Below are positions 14,801 through 21,391 of a stretch of DNA of 29,497 nucleotides, piece by piece. Below the pieces are notes generated by a model. It did not search any database. It was not told the DNA's origin and saw nothing but the letters and a program-made list of their open reading frames with translations. Numbering within the stretch: position 1 is the stretch's first letter; each line of letters opens with the position of its first letter. The translations under genes were made by a program, and so were the position numbers. The stretch is from CAZBWS01 sp964495705 (lineage in GTDB: Bacteria > Pseudomonadota > Gammaproteobacteria > HTCC5015): positions 1 to 29,497 of the forward strand of contig CAZBWS010000022.1 in NCBI GenBank assembly GCA_964495705.1, given 5' to 3'.

Positions 14801-15688
14801 CTAATAAAATTTTGGTTCTCCATCGGGTCGTTTACTAAAGCGTTTGTAATTCCACGTGTATTGCTCTGGTGCTAATGCAATTAGTTTTTCATAGGAACGG
14901 TTGTGTGCGGCGGTTGCAGTGACCAGATTTGTGGAATAAATTTCGGGGTCTGTATCTAAAAAATACAAATCAAAACCACGCCCCTTAGGCAACCGCACAA
15001 AGCCGGTTAGTATCACTTTAGCTCCCGTCTTTTGCAGCATATCTTGAGTCAGCAAACTGGTGAGTGTACTAACGCCGAAGAAAGGAGAGAAAATCCCGTG
15101 TTTAAGTGAGGGTTGTTGATCGGTTAGCATGGCGGTCGAATTGCCTTTTGCAGTTGCAGTGTATAGAGATTGTAGCCCCTCTTTAGTACAAGGAAACATT
15201 CTAATCCCAGAGTGTTCACGACCTTTTCTTATATGTTGATCAAGCAGGGGGATGCCAAATTCACGGCCTAGGCCAACCATTTCTTTAGCGTAATGACAGC
15301 CGACAGAGCCAAAAATTTCCCAATTACCAAAGTGCCCGAGTAGGTAGATAGTACCTGTCTCTGCTGCTTCGGCTTGTTTTACCCGTTCTAGTCCATACAC
15401 ATTGCGGATTTTTTTACGTGTTGTTTTATATTGGTGCTGCCAAGCCCAGGCTCCTTCCAATATATTGATAGCTGTATGTTTTAGGCTTTCTTTTGACATT
15501 TGCAACTGTTCTGCGGGGCTTAATGCGGGGAAGCAAGCGCGGATGTTGGTCTGAGTAATATGGCGATCCCGTTTACTCATTTGCCAATAAAAAAAGCCAA
15601 GTAGACAGCCGATAAAATACAGTAAACGGTAAGGAAGTCGGCCGAATAAACGAATTAAGGCATAGCCAAAATAGTGTAAAATTTTCAT
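14801..15688 (-). CDS. LpxL/HtrB-family lysophospholipid-type acyltransferase (lipid A late acyltransferase family)
   Basis: From ATG 15688 the product is 295 residues; an upstream in-frame start would overlap dinB, and TAGG precedes this one at a good distance. A hydrophobic N-terminal anchor (about residues 17-35) is followed by the family's HX4E catalytic motif, H119-FGNW-E124 (LLGHFGNWEIFG). TDQQPSLKHGIFSPFFG carries the usual D-Q-x acyl-acceptor block, and there is a basic C-terminal end (YTWNYKRFSKRP). Known members transfer lauroyl or myristoyl chains to Kdo-lipid A at the inner membrane. Which chain is added cannot be told. The family also includes acyltransferases for other lipids. 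Confidence 0.85.
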   Translation of the reverse strand: MKILHYFGYALIRLFGRLPYRLLYFIGCLLGFFYWQMSKRDRHITQTNIRACFPALSPAEQLQMSKESLKHTAINILEGAWAWQHQYKTTRKKIRNVYGLERVKQAEAAETGTIYLLGHFGNWEIFGSVGCHYAKEMVGLGREFGIPLLDQHIRKGREHSGIRMFPCTKEGLQSLYTATAKGNSTAMLTDQQPSLKHGIFSPFFGVSTLTSLLTQDMLQKTGAKVILTGFVRLPKGRGFDLYFLDTDPEIYSTNLVTATAAHNRSYEKLIALAPEQYTWNYKRFSKRPDGEPKFY

Positions 15689-15740
15689 ATGCGACCTAGT
15701 CAGTACAATAAATATTCTGAGAATAAGTAAAAATTTTAAC

Positions 15741-16808
15741 ATGCGCAAAATTATTCATATAGATATGGATGCCTTTTTTGCCTCGGTAGAGCAGCGCGAT
15801 AAACCAGAGCTGCGCGGCTTACCCGTCGTTGTGGGAGGTAAGCCTGGGCGCCGCGGCGTGGTAGCAGCGGCAAGTTACGAGGCGCGTAAGTTTGGTGTGC
15901 GCTCGGCTATGGCTTCATCCCAAGCGTTTAAGTTGTGCCCACAAGCCATATTTGTGCCCCCTGATTTTGCTGCCTACAGAGCAGTGTCTGAGCAGGTGCA
16001 TGAAATATTTAAACATTACACCGAAGTTATAGAGCCCTTGTCGATTGATGAAGCTTTTTTAGATGTTAGTGCGCAAGGTCATTGTGGTGGATCAGCGAGT
16101 TTGATGGCCGAGGCCATACGCAAAGACATTAAAGCGGCAACCCAATTAACTGCCTCGGCGGGTGTTTCCTATAATAAATTCCTAGCTAAAACCGCTTCGG
16201 ATATCAATAAGCCAGACGGTGTGTGTGTGATTCGTCCAGAGCAGGGTGAAGATTTTGTAGCGCAGTTGGAGGTAGGGCAGTTTTATGGTGTGGGAAAAGC
16301 CACGCAAGCAAAAATGCACCGTTTAGGAATACATACAGGTGCCGATTTACGCAGTCATAGCCTAGAGTGGTTGGTAGCGCGTCTAGGTAAGAGTGCAGCG
16401 TTTTATTTTAATATTTCTAGAGGCATTGATCACCGCCCAGTGAGAACTCACCGCAAGCGTAAATCCCTAGGTGCAGAGACAACTTTTGAAGCAGATTTGA
16501 TAGACCAAGATGCCATGCTAATAGCGCTTCAACAGCGCTTGGAAAAATCTCTGAAGCAGGTGAAACAGCGTAAATGGTTAGCTAAAACATTAACTATTAA
16601 AGTGAAATTCAGTGATTTTACCCAAGTAACTCGCAGTCACAGTCTGGATCAGGCGTCACAAGATAGCGCAGTTTTCTCCCGCTACTTATTAGCTTTATTG
16701 CAAAGTACTCAGGCAGGAAAAAAACCGGTGCGACTACTGGGTGTCACATTGTCTAGCTTTGAATGTGAGCAGCTCCCTAGCAGTATTGTGCAACTGGACT
16801 TATTTTAA
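15741..16808 (+). CDS. dinB: DNA polymerase IV (Y-family translesion polymerase)
   Basis: Pol IV copies damaged templates with low fidelity. The Y-family catalytic residues are present: IHIDMDAFFASVEQ at the N-terminus and PLSIDEAFLDV in the palm. A helix-hairpin-helix region (FYGVGKATQAKMHRLGIHT) and little-finger domain follow. The protein ends in QLDLF, a good beta-clamp-binding peptide at the usual C-terminal place. The length of 355 matches E. coli DinB (351). No LexA box (CTGT-N8-ACAG) was seen in the 52-base gap upstream, so SOS control is not supported by this sequence. An ATGCGGATAR repeat follows at 16852-16861. Confidence 0.97.
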   Translation: MRKIIHIDMDAFFASVEQRDKPELRGLPVVVGGKPGRRGVVAAASYEARKFGVRSAMASSQAFKLCPQAIFVPPDFAAYRAVSEQVHEIFKHYTEVIEPLSIDEAFLDVSAQGHCGGSASLMAEAIRKDIKAATQLTASAGVSYNKFLAKTASDINKPDGVCVIRPEQGEDFVAQLEVGQFYGVGKATQAKMHRLGIHTGADLRSHSLEWLVARLGKSAAFYFNISRGIDHRPVRTHRKRKSLGAETTFEADLIDQDAMLIALQQRLEKSLKQVKQRKWLAKTLTIKVKFSDFTQVTRSHSLDQASQDSAVFSRYLLALLQSTQAGKKPVRLLGVTLSSFECEQLPSSIVQLDLF

Positions 16809-16871
16809 GCAGCAGCTTTAAGCCATGACTGATAATATAGCTCTGTACAAACTATCCGCATAAGGTGAAGC

Positions 16872-17354
16872 ATGAGTGTCGACGATATATCCATCGAAAA
16901 AGATAATAGTCATTATATGCAGTTGGCGACACGCTTCGTTAGCGAGATTCCCCATGGAATAGATTTGGGCTTAAGCGTTGAGAGCGCCAAGCATGCAGAG
17001 GTGGTCTTGCGGATACCTTACCAGGGTTTGTTATTGGGTGATGTTGACCGCGGCTTGATACACGGCGGTGTTATGACATCTATTATTGATAGCGCTAGCG
17101 GTCTTGCGGCCTTTTGTGCACTGCCGGATATGGAGGCGATAGCAACCTTGGATTTACGTGTTGATAATATGCGCCCTGGCATAACGGGCAAAGATATTTA
17201 TGCCTGGGCAAAATGCTATCGGATGACTTCTCAAATTGCCTTTGTGCGCGCTGTGGCATACCAAGACAGAGACCTGCCGCTGGTGACATCTAGCTCGGCA
17301 TTTATGCGCTCATCAAGTAGTCAATCCTTTATGAAAACGGAGTCGGCACAATGA
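16872..17354 (+). CDS. PaaI-type hotdog-fold thioesterase (first of a pair)
   Basis: At 160 residues this has the HGGVMTSIIDSASGLAA block typical of the 4HBT/PaaI family, where the residues around His-Gly-Gly and the later acidic or Asn/Asp residue bind and cleave acyl-CoA. It is followed by LDLRVDNMRPG, the usual core strand. An AAGG lies 7 bases before the ATG. The stop overlaps the next thioesterase start (ATGA), so the two are probably made in equal amounts and could form a heteromer; hotdog enzymes act as dimers or tetramers. The thioester substrate is unknown. Confidence 0.85.
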   Translation: MSVDDISIEKDNSHYMQLATRFVSEIPHGIDLGLSVESAKHAEVVLRIPYQGLLLGDVDRGLIHGGVMTSIIDSASGLAAFCALPDMEAIATLDLRVDNMRPGITGKDIYAWAKCYRMTSQIAFVRAVAYQDRDLPLVTSSSAFMRSSSSQSFMKTESAQ

Positions 17355-17824
17355 TATTGCAAACGGCTATTAACAAGGCGCGTTCAACAGGAGCGTATGC
17401 GGAGCTGGTTACCGCAATACCCTATGCTGAACACCTTGGTGTACAGATGACTCAGCAGGCTGACGGATTTTTGTTCGAACTGCCTTTTCGTAAAGCCCTA
17501 GTAGGCAATCATTTGCTGCCAGCAATTCACGGGGGTGTGGTGGCAGGCTTTATGGAAAATAGCGCGATGCTACATTTGTTGGTTAGCCAAGAGCAGGGGC
17601 GATTACCTAAGACGGTGGACTTCTCGATTGATTATTTACGCTCAGCAGGCCCAAAGACGACATACGCACGCTGCGATGTGACACGCCAAGGGCGCAGGGT
17701 AGCTCATGTGAGTATTAGTTGTTGGCAAGACAACCCCCGCAAGCCAGTAGCGGTGGCACGGATTCACTTTATCCTTGAAGAAGTGGGCGAGCTGGCAGAT
17801 AGCTCGGATGCGAGCCCTTTATAA
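17351..17824 (+). CDS. PaaI-type hotdog-fold thioesterase (second of a pair)
   Basis: This 157-residue protein is a second hotdog domain: AIHGGVVAGFMENSAMLHLL replaces the first protein's HGG block, followed by KTVDFSIDYLRSAG. It is related to, but clearly diverged from, its neighbour, for example Glu-Asn in place of Asp-Ser after the HGGV helix start. It overlaps the upstream gene by 4 bases and its last 6 bases overlap the end of the hydrolase gene on the other strand. Paired genes of this type may be specialised halves of one complex; that is inference. Confidence 0.85.
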   Translation: MILQTAINKARSTGAYAELVTAIPYAEHLGVQMTQQADGFLFELPFRKALVGNHLLPAIHGGVVAGFMENSAMLHLLVSQEQGRLPKTVDFSIDYLRSAGPKTTYARCDVTRQGRRVAHVSISCWQDNPRKPVAVARIHFILEEVGELADSSDASPL

Positions 17825-18703
17825 GCTGCGTACAAAATCCAAATAATGTTTCAATACAAGCTCAGGGGCTTCCAGTTGAGGGTAGTGGCCTATGCCCTCT
17901 AGGCGAATAGAGTCGGGTTTGGGCATGTGGACCTCGTAGTAATCGCTTAAATGCCCGCCAGAAATCGGGTCTACTACACCATCTATTAGGCGCAAGGGGA
18001 TTGGGCTGTTGAGTAGCGCGCCTCCCCAGCGCTTGGCATATTGCTTGCGCTCATCCATATAGCGAATAATTAAATGGGCATTGCGTGTGCCATTGTTGTA
18101 GCAATTAGCCTGCCATAGTTGCTCAAGCTCTTGTTTACTTGGCTGGGTTTGCGGGCCAAAAATTTTCTTGAAACTGTGATTGAAGGTCGTTTGGCTCATG
18201 AGTCGACTGGCAATGCCTCCCAATGGGCTGATAAGTAGCTTTTGTGCCAATAAAGGTTTATGCACACCTTGGAATATCCCCCCATTAAGCATGGCTGCAG
18301 ATAGCATTACGAAGCTTAAGCGCCCTTCAATTTTTCTGGCTAGCAACTCTTGAAAGACAGTGTCTCCGTAATCATGAGCGAGTACTCGGCAGTGCTTTAC
18401 CCCTAATTTTTGCAATAGTGCTTCGGCAATATCAGCTTGTTCGAAGATTGTGTAGTGGTGTTGTTGGGGTTTATCGGAAAAGCCGAAACCGAGTAGGTCA
18501 AAGCTAATTACCTGATAGTGTTGACTGAGTCTTGTATGTATTTTATGCCAGTCCCAGGAACAGCTGGGAAAGCCGTGAATCAATAATAAAGGCTCGCCAC
18601 TGCCTTGCACGCTATAAAAAATATCATGGCCTTTTAAGTTGCCGTAGAAATGGTAATACTGGCCAGAGGCCTGCCATTGTTTAAGTGATATTGCTGCGTT
18701 CAT
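17819..18703 (-). CDS. Alpha/beta hydrolase of the MEST (PEG1)-like group with Asp nucleophile
   Basis: The 294-residue protein has the oxyanion loop LLIHGFPSCSWDWHKI, then SFDLLGFGFSDKP and HHYTIFEQADI. The nucleophile elbow is A-H-D-Y-G-D with Asp111 in place of Ser. D245 (GVVDPIS) and H273 (GIGHYPQLEAP) can complete the triad. The Asp nucleophile is shared with epoxide hydrolases and haloalkane dehalogenases. The blocks DWHKI, FGFSDKP, HHYTIFEQA, HDYGD, the segment NGGIF and GHYPQLE closely resemble the vertebrate imprinted protein MEST, by recall, whose reaction is not firmly established. So the fold and nucleophile are seen, and the activity is not assigned. Confidence 0.8.
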   Translation of the reverse strand: MNAAISLKQWQASGQYYHFYGNLKGHDIFYSVQGSGEPLLLIHGFPSCSWDWHKIHTRLSQHYQVISFDLLGFGFSDKPQQHHYTIFEQADIAEALLQKLGVKHCRVLAHDYGDTVFQELLARKIEGRLSFVMLSAAMLNGGIFQGVHKPLLAQKLLISPLGGIASRLMSQTTFNHSFKKIFGPQTQPSKQELEQLWQANCYNNGTRNAHLIIRYMDERKQYAKRWGGALLNSPIPLRLIDGVVDPISGGHLSDYYEVHMPKPDSIRLEGIGHYPQLEAPELVLKHYLDFVRSL

Positions 18704-18786
18704 ATGGCTTGACTGTAATACTGTTGACGGAGGAAGATTTCTGTCATTTCTATATAATCATAATTCAATAAATAAGTATTAATAAT

Positions 18787-19788
18787 ATGTTTAACTTCAA
18801 AAACCTGCGTAAAGACGCCACGAATTACTATCTGATTATCGATATTGCCATGATTGTATTGGTAATGGTCAATCTCGGCTGGATCATCTTCGACTGGGTT
18901 TTTACGGTGCCTTGGGTGCAAATGTTATTGAATTGGGTATACCCGCCCTTTGTGACGTTCTATGGTGAGAATGTGCACGAAAATTTTTACAACTATGATC
19001 TTGTGTTTGTTTCTATTTTTATCAGTGAATTTATCTTTGGCTGGGGCGTTGCAATATATAAAAAGGATTATGGCTCTTGGTGGCATTACCCTTTTTATCA
19101 TTGGTATGACTTACTCGGCTGTATCCCCATAGGCTCATTCCGCTTTTTGCGTGTATTGCGTCTGATTTCTATCACAGTGCGCCTGCAGCGCTTAGGGATT
19201 ATTGACTTAAGCAATACGGCGTTGATGCTGTTTTTAAAGCGCAATTACGGGATTTTTGTTGAGGAAGTATCTGATCGTGTCGTTGTTAATGTACTTGATG
19301 GCGTACAAGAAGAAATGCAGCATGGCAGCCCTTTGCAAGAGCAATTGATTCGAGATGTATTGCAGCCACGTCACGATGTATTAGCGGAGGAGTTGGTAGC
19401 TAGGCTTGAACACAGCATGCAGCGCTTATTGGTTACTCATAATGACAGCGTGCGCAGCTATGTACACAGGGTCATTCAGCAAGCGATGAGTCACAACCCA
19501 GAACTACGTTTAGTGGGAACAGTGCCAATACTGGGAGGTATGGTTAATCGTCAATTAGATCATGCGGTTGGTGATATTGTTGCCAATGTCGTGGAGCAAA
19601 TGGTTGCAGACTTAAGTTCCGACACGGTACACACGATGGTTGAAAATACCCTAGAGGCCGTATTACAGGATTTATTGCAGCCATCGGGCAGCCGCTTAAA
19701 TGGCTTAGATGTGGTGAATGATGTGATCGAGTTAATTAAGCAACAAGTGCAAGTACAGCGCTGGAAAGCGGTTGAGCCGCCGCAGTAA
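18787..19788 (+). CDS. Voltage-sensor-like membrane protein without a pore domain
   Basis: The 333-residue protein has an N-terminal four-segment membrane unit and a cytosolic helical remainder. Candidate segments are S1 about 16-38 (D19, D36), S2 about 68-90 (D71, E81), a short S3 at 104-116 with HWYDLLGCIP and D108, and S4 at 117-136, in which Arg recurs every third position (R119, R122, R125, then R132, R135). HWYDLLGCIP followed directly by FRFLRVLRL is the S3-S4 pattern of voltage-gated and cyclic-nucleotide-gated channels. No pore helix or TVGYG-type filter follows. Instead there are about 190 residues with many V, L, H and acidic residues (EEVSDRVVVNVLDGVQEEM), possibly oligomerising. 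Possible roles are voltage sensing, proton conduction or none of these; function is unassigned. Confidence 0.75.
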   Translation: MFNFKNLRKDATNYYLIIDIAMIVLVMVNLGWIIFDWVFTVPWVQMLLNWVYPPFVTFYGENVHENFYNYDLVFVSIFISEFIFGWGVAIYKKDYGSWWHYPFYHWYDLLGCIPIGSFRFLRVLRLISITVRLQRLGIIDLSNTALMLFLKRNYGIFVEEVSDRVVVNVLDGVQEEMQHGSPLQEQLIRDVLQPRHDVLAEELVARLEHSMQRLLVTHNDSVRSYVHRVIQQAMSHNPELRLVGTVPILGGMVNRQLDHAVGDIVANVVEQMVADLSSDTVHTMVENTLEAVLQDLLQPSGSRLNGLDVVNDVIELIKQQVQVQRWKAVEPPQ

Positions 19789-19802
19789 GCCCAAAGGGCT
19801 TA
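19786..19802. repeat. Palindrome holding two converging stop codons
   Basis: TAAGCCC, AAA, GGGCTTA forms a 7-bp perfect stem. Its left arm contains the stop of the voltage-sensor-like gene and its right arm contains, on the other strand, the stop of the 45-residue protein gene. There is no T-run, so it is a weak terminator at best. Confidence 0.6.
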
Positions 19803-19937
19803 GAAGTCACGCTGTATTGCGCGTTTAACACCCAGTTTGGGCAGAGGAGTGCGGTGTATCTTAATTGCCGCAAATAACATACCAAAAGAAGCAGCCGTGC
19901 TGATATAGAAAATGATATCGGTACTTAATACGTTCAT
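19800..19937 (-). CDS. Small single-pass membrane protein, 45 residues
   Basis: The frame gives M-N-V-L-S-T-D-I-I-F-Y-I-S-T-A-A-S-F-G-M and so on. One hydrophobic segment covers about residues 8-25, followed by a basic, Pro-containing tail (KIHRTPLPKLGVKR, then AIQRDF). AGGG lies 8 bases before the ATG. The coding look (membrane span then positive tail) supports a real inner-membrane microprotein with its C-terminus inside, but I recognise no family. It lies downstream of the 57-residue gene on the same strand, 105 bases away. Confidence 0.5.
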   Translation of the reverse strand: MNVLSTDIIFYISTAASFGMLFAAIKIHRTPLPKLGVKRAIQRDF

Positions 19938-20042
19938 AACCTAGCCCTGATTTAATGAGCAGGTAGTTTAAACAAACGTTTGAATGCTTCCTAGTGGCAT
20001 AAGTCATATGACACAATAGTTTGCAGTTTATTGCTGGCGGTG

Positions 20043-20216
20043 CTAACTCTGAAAACGCTGTTGGTTTTCAAGTACCCCGTGGCGCTTAAGCACCTTTACA
20101 AGCTTTTTTTGGCGGCGTTGTTTGTGCCTTAATAGCGTTGTAGTAAGAATTAATGCGGCTGATATAAGCGCGATCCAATGCAGGTTGCTGTATACAATAG
20201 ATAGGGTACTGTCCAT
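20043..20216 (-). CDS. Small single-pass membrane protein with basic tail, 57 residues
   Basis: The frame begins M-D-S-T-L-S-I-V-Y-S, has a hydrophobic span at about residues 13-29 (HWIALISAALILTTTLL), then a strongly basic stretch (RHKQRRQKKLVKVLKRH) before a polar end. A GAGA site sits 7 bases before the ATG. This layout fits a membrane-anchored peptide whose tail could bind acidic lipid heads, RNA or a partner. I know no named homologue. With its neighbours it fills an otherwise empty 955-base interval. Confidence 0.5.
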   Translation of the reverse strand: MDSTLSIVYSNLHWIALISAALILTTTLLRHKQRRQKKLVKVLKRHGVLENQQRFQS

Positions 20217-20380
20217 GTTTTATCTCGGTAATACTTGAATAGGTGACGGATTTTATAGCTGTATATAGGTTAATGCAAAGACTATATTATTTGCGGCCGC
20301 TGCCAAGTGACCCTGCTACTGTCATTAAACTGTTATATGTGTGTTGCATCATGGGTTTGTCTATATAACAGGAGATGATG

Positions 20381-20479
20381 ATGGACGATTATATTGATGA
20401 AGTGCTCGATCTACACGAGGCAGAGCAGGACTGGTTAGCAAGCTTAGAAGCTGACCTAGATGATGCGGAAGAGATGTAA
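20381..20479 (+). CDS. Very small acidic protein, 32 residues, with its own terminator
   Basis: Three ATGs follow an AGGAG site (20370-20374). The third, at 20381, has the best 6-base spacing. The product M-D-D-Y-I-D-E-V-L-D-L-H-E-A-E-Q-D-W-L-A and on to D-D-A-E-E-M has about 14 Asp/Glu and no Lys or Arg, and reads as one amphipathic acidic helix. A terminator stem starts within the last codons and ends in a T-run, so this is a compact transcription unit. Function unknown; no family recognised. Confidence 0.55.
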   Translation: MDDYIDEVLDLHEAEQDWLASLEADLDDAEEM

Positions 20480-20495
20480 TCCTTCCGCATTTTTT
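20463..20495 (+). terminator. Terminator overlapping the stop of the 32-residue gene
   Basis: ATGCGGAAG (20463-20471) pairs with CTTCCGCAT (20482-20490), with a 10-base loop that contains the stop codon, followed by a run of Ts to 20495. The left arm is made of sense codons of the small gene. Confidence 0.85.
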
Positions 20496-20504
20496 ATGCC
20501 TGTG

Positions 20505-20654
20505 CTACCAGCCGTAGACAGCTACATCCACAATAATACATAGCACGACGATCGCTAGAATTACGCTCACCCAGCCAATCGCCATCTTCTTGAAACTGAA
20601 TTCACGTTGCGTATTTTCGCTAATTTGTATTATCTGCGGCTTTTCTTCTTCCAC
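20505..20654 (-). CDS. Small C-tail-anchored membrane protein, 49 residues
   Basis: From GTG 20654 the product is M-E-E-E-K-P-Q-I-I-Q, then a polar stretch to FKKM, then a hydrophobic span of about 20 residues (AIGWVSVILAIVVLCIIVDV) and a short end VYGW. An AGAGG site lies about 6 bases upstream. An ATG frame starting slightly upstream is out of phase and much shorter. The acidic N-terminus faces the opposite charge to the basic tails of the two other membrane microproteins nearby. No family recognised. Confidence 0.5.
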   Translation of the reverse strand: MEEEKPQIIQISENTQREFSFKKMAIGWVSVILAIVVLCIIVDVAVYGW

Positions 20655-20743
20655 CTTGCACCTCTCTCATTAAATTGTTCGTGCTTTACAGCGCTTGATA
20701 TCATAGCAATATGTAGGTTTTTATTCAGGTCTTAAGATATTGC

Positions 20744-21391
20744 TCATCGCGTTTTTATGTCATATATGTATCGGAAGGTGATATTTAAACGAGCTTGTTG
20801 TACGCGTTTGCGTTTGGGCAGTGCGTGTTGCCAGAGTGTCTGTGTATTGCCTGACATGAGCAATAAGCTACCGTCTTCTAGTTGTATATCAATGCGCTCG
20901 CCAGTGCGCGGGGGTTTCGGGCGAAACTGAAAAGTGCGTTCCGCGCCTAGGCTGAGGGAGGCGATAATTGGTTGTTCGCCTAAGCTTCCTTCATCATCGC
21001 AATGCCAACCCATACGGTCTTCACCGTTGCGATAGTAATTGAGTAGTGCGCCATTGAAACGGGTGTTACAACATTGTTCGACCTTGTCTTTTAGCTGCGC
21101 AAGCGCAGGCGGCCAGTCTTGTTGTGGGGTTATGTCTCCTGAATAACGATATTCAAGACCTGGCTTTGCACACCAGGCGATAAGGCGAGGCGTGAGATGA
21201 TCTTTATTATATACACGCAGGGTGCGCTGCTGCCAGTGCAGCGCTTTAAATATACTATCTAGATAATAGCGTGACTCATCGGCAGTCAGAAAAGACGGCC
21301 AGTACAACCTATCCGCATTACTCGCGTCTAACTCATTAGGCGCTATGCGGATAGGTTGCGAGGCATCAAACAGGTTCGCTTGAGAACTCAT
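20744..21391 (-). CDS. AlkB-family 2-oxoglutarate/Fe(II)-dependent dioxygenase
   Basis: AlkB-type enzymes remove methyl lesions such as 1-methyladenine and 3-methylcytosine from DNA or RNA by oxidation. The iron ligands H130 and D132 (GWHCDDE) and H189 (WQHALP) are present, as is the 2-oxoglutarate pair R201 and R207 (RLNITFR). NYYRNGEDRMGWHCDDE is closest, by recall, to the ALKBH2/3-like group. I chose ATG 21391 (215 residues); 21406 is an alternative. Either start lies upstream of the stop of the preceding hydrolase gene, so translation may be coupled. The N-terminal region contains an inverted pair of the 10-mer repeat (21305-21358). Confidence 0.9.
   Translation of the reverse strand: MSSQANLFDASQPIRIAPNELDASNADRLYWPSFLTADESRYYLDSIFKALHWQQRTLRVYNKDHLTPRLIAWCAKPGLEYRYSGDITPQQDWPPALAQLKDKVEQCCNTRFNGALLNYYRNGEDRMGWHCDDEGSLGEQPIIASLSLGAERTFQFRPKPPRTGERIDIQLEDGSLLLMSGNTQTLWQHALPKRKRVQQARLNITFRYIYDIKTR
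21305..21358. repeat. Inverted pair of ATGCGGATAGGTTG inside the AlkB-type gene
   Basis: Perfect 14-base arms (21305-21318 and 21345-21358) with 26 bases between. Both arms contain the ATGCGGATAG repeat. In the gene one arm is read as Gln-Pro-Ile-Arg-Ile and the other as Asn-Ala-Asp-Arg-Leu, so the symmetry cannot be explained by a repeated peptide. Confidence 0.85.

Noticed and set aside
15689..15740. LexA box before dinB
   Set aside because: No CTGT-N8-ACAG. A CAG-to-CTG sequence is present in the reverse sense and does not match.
18700..18921. 73-codon minus-strand frame across the start of the voltage-sensor-like gene
   Set aside because: It overlaps the start of a better-supported gene on the other strand, with no ribosome-binding site or family.
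20705..20744. AGCAATAT/ATATTGCT inverted repeat after the AlkB-type gene as a terminator
   Set aside because: The 24-base loop is long, the stem is AT-rich and no T-run follows, so I did not list it as a terminator.
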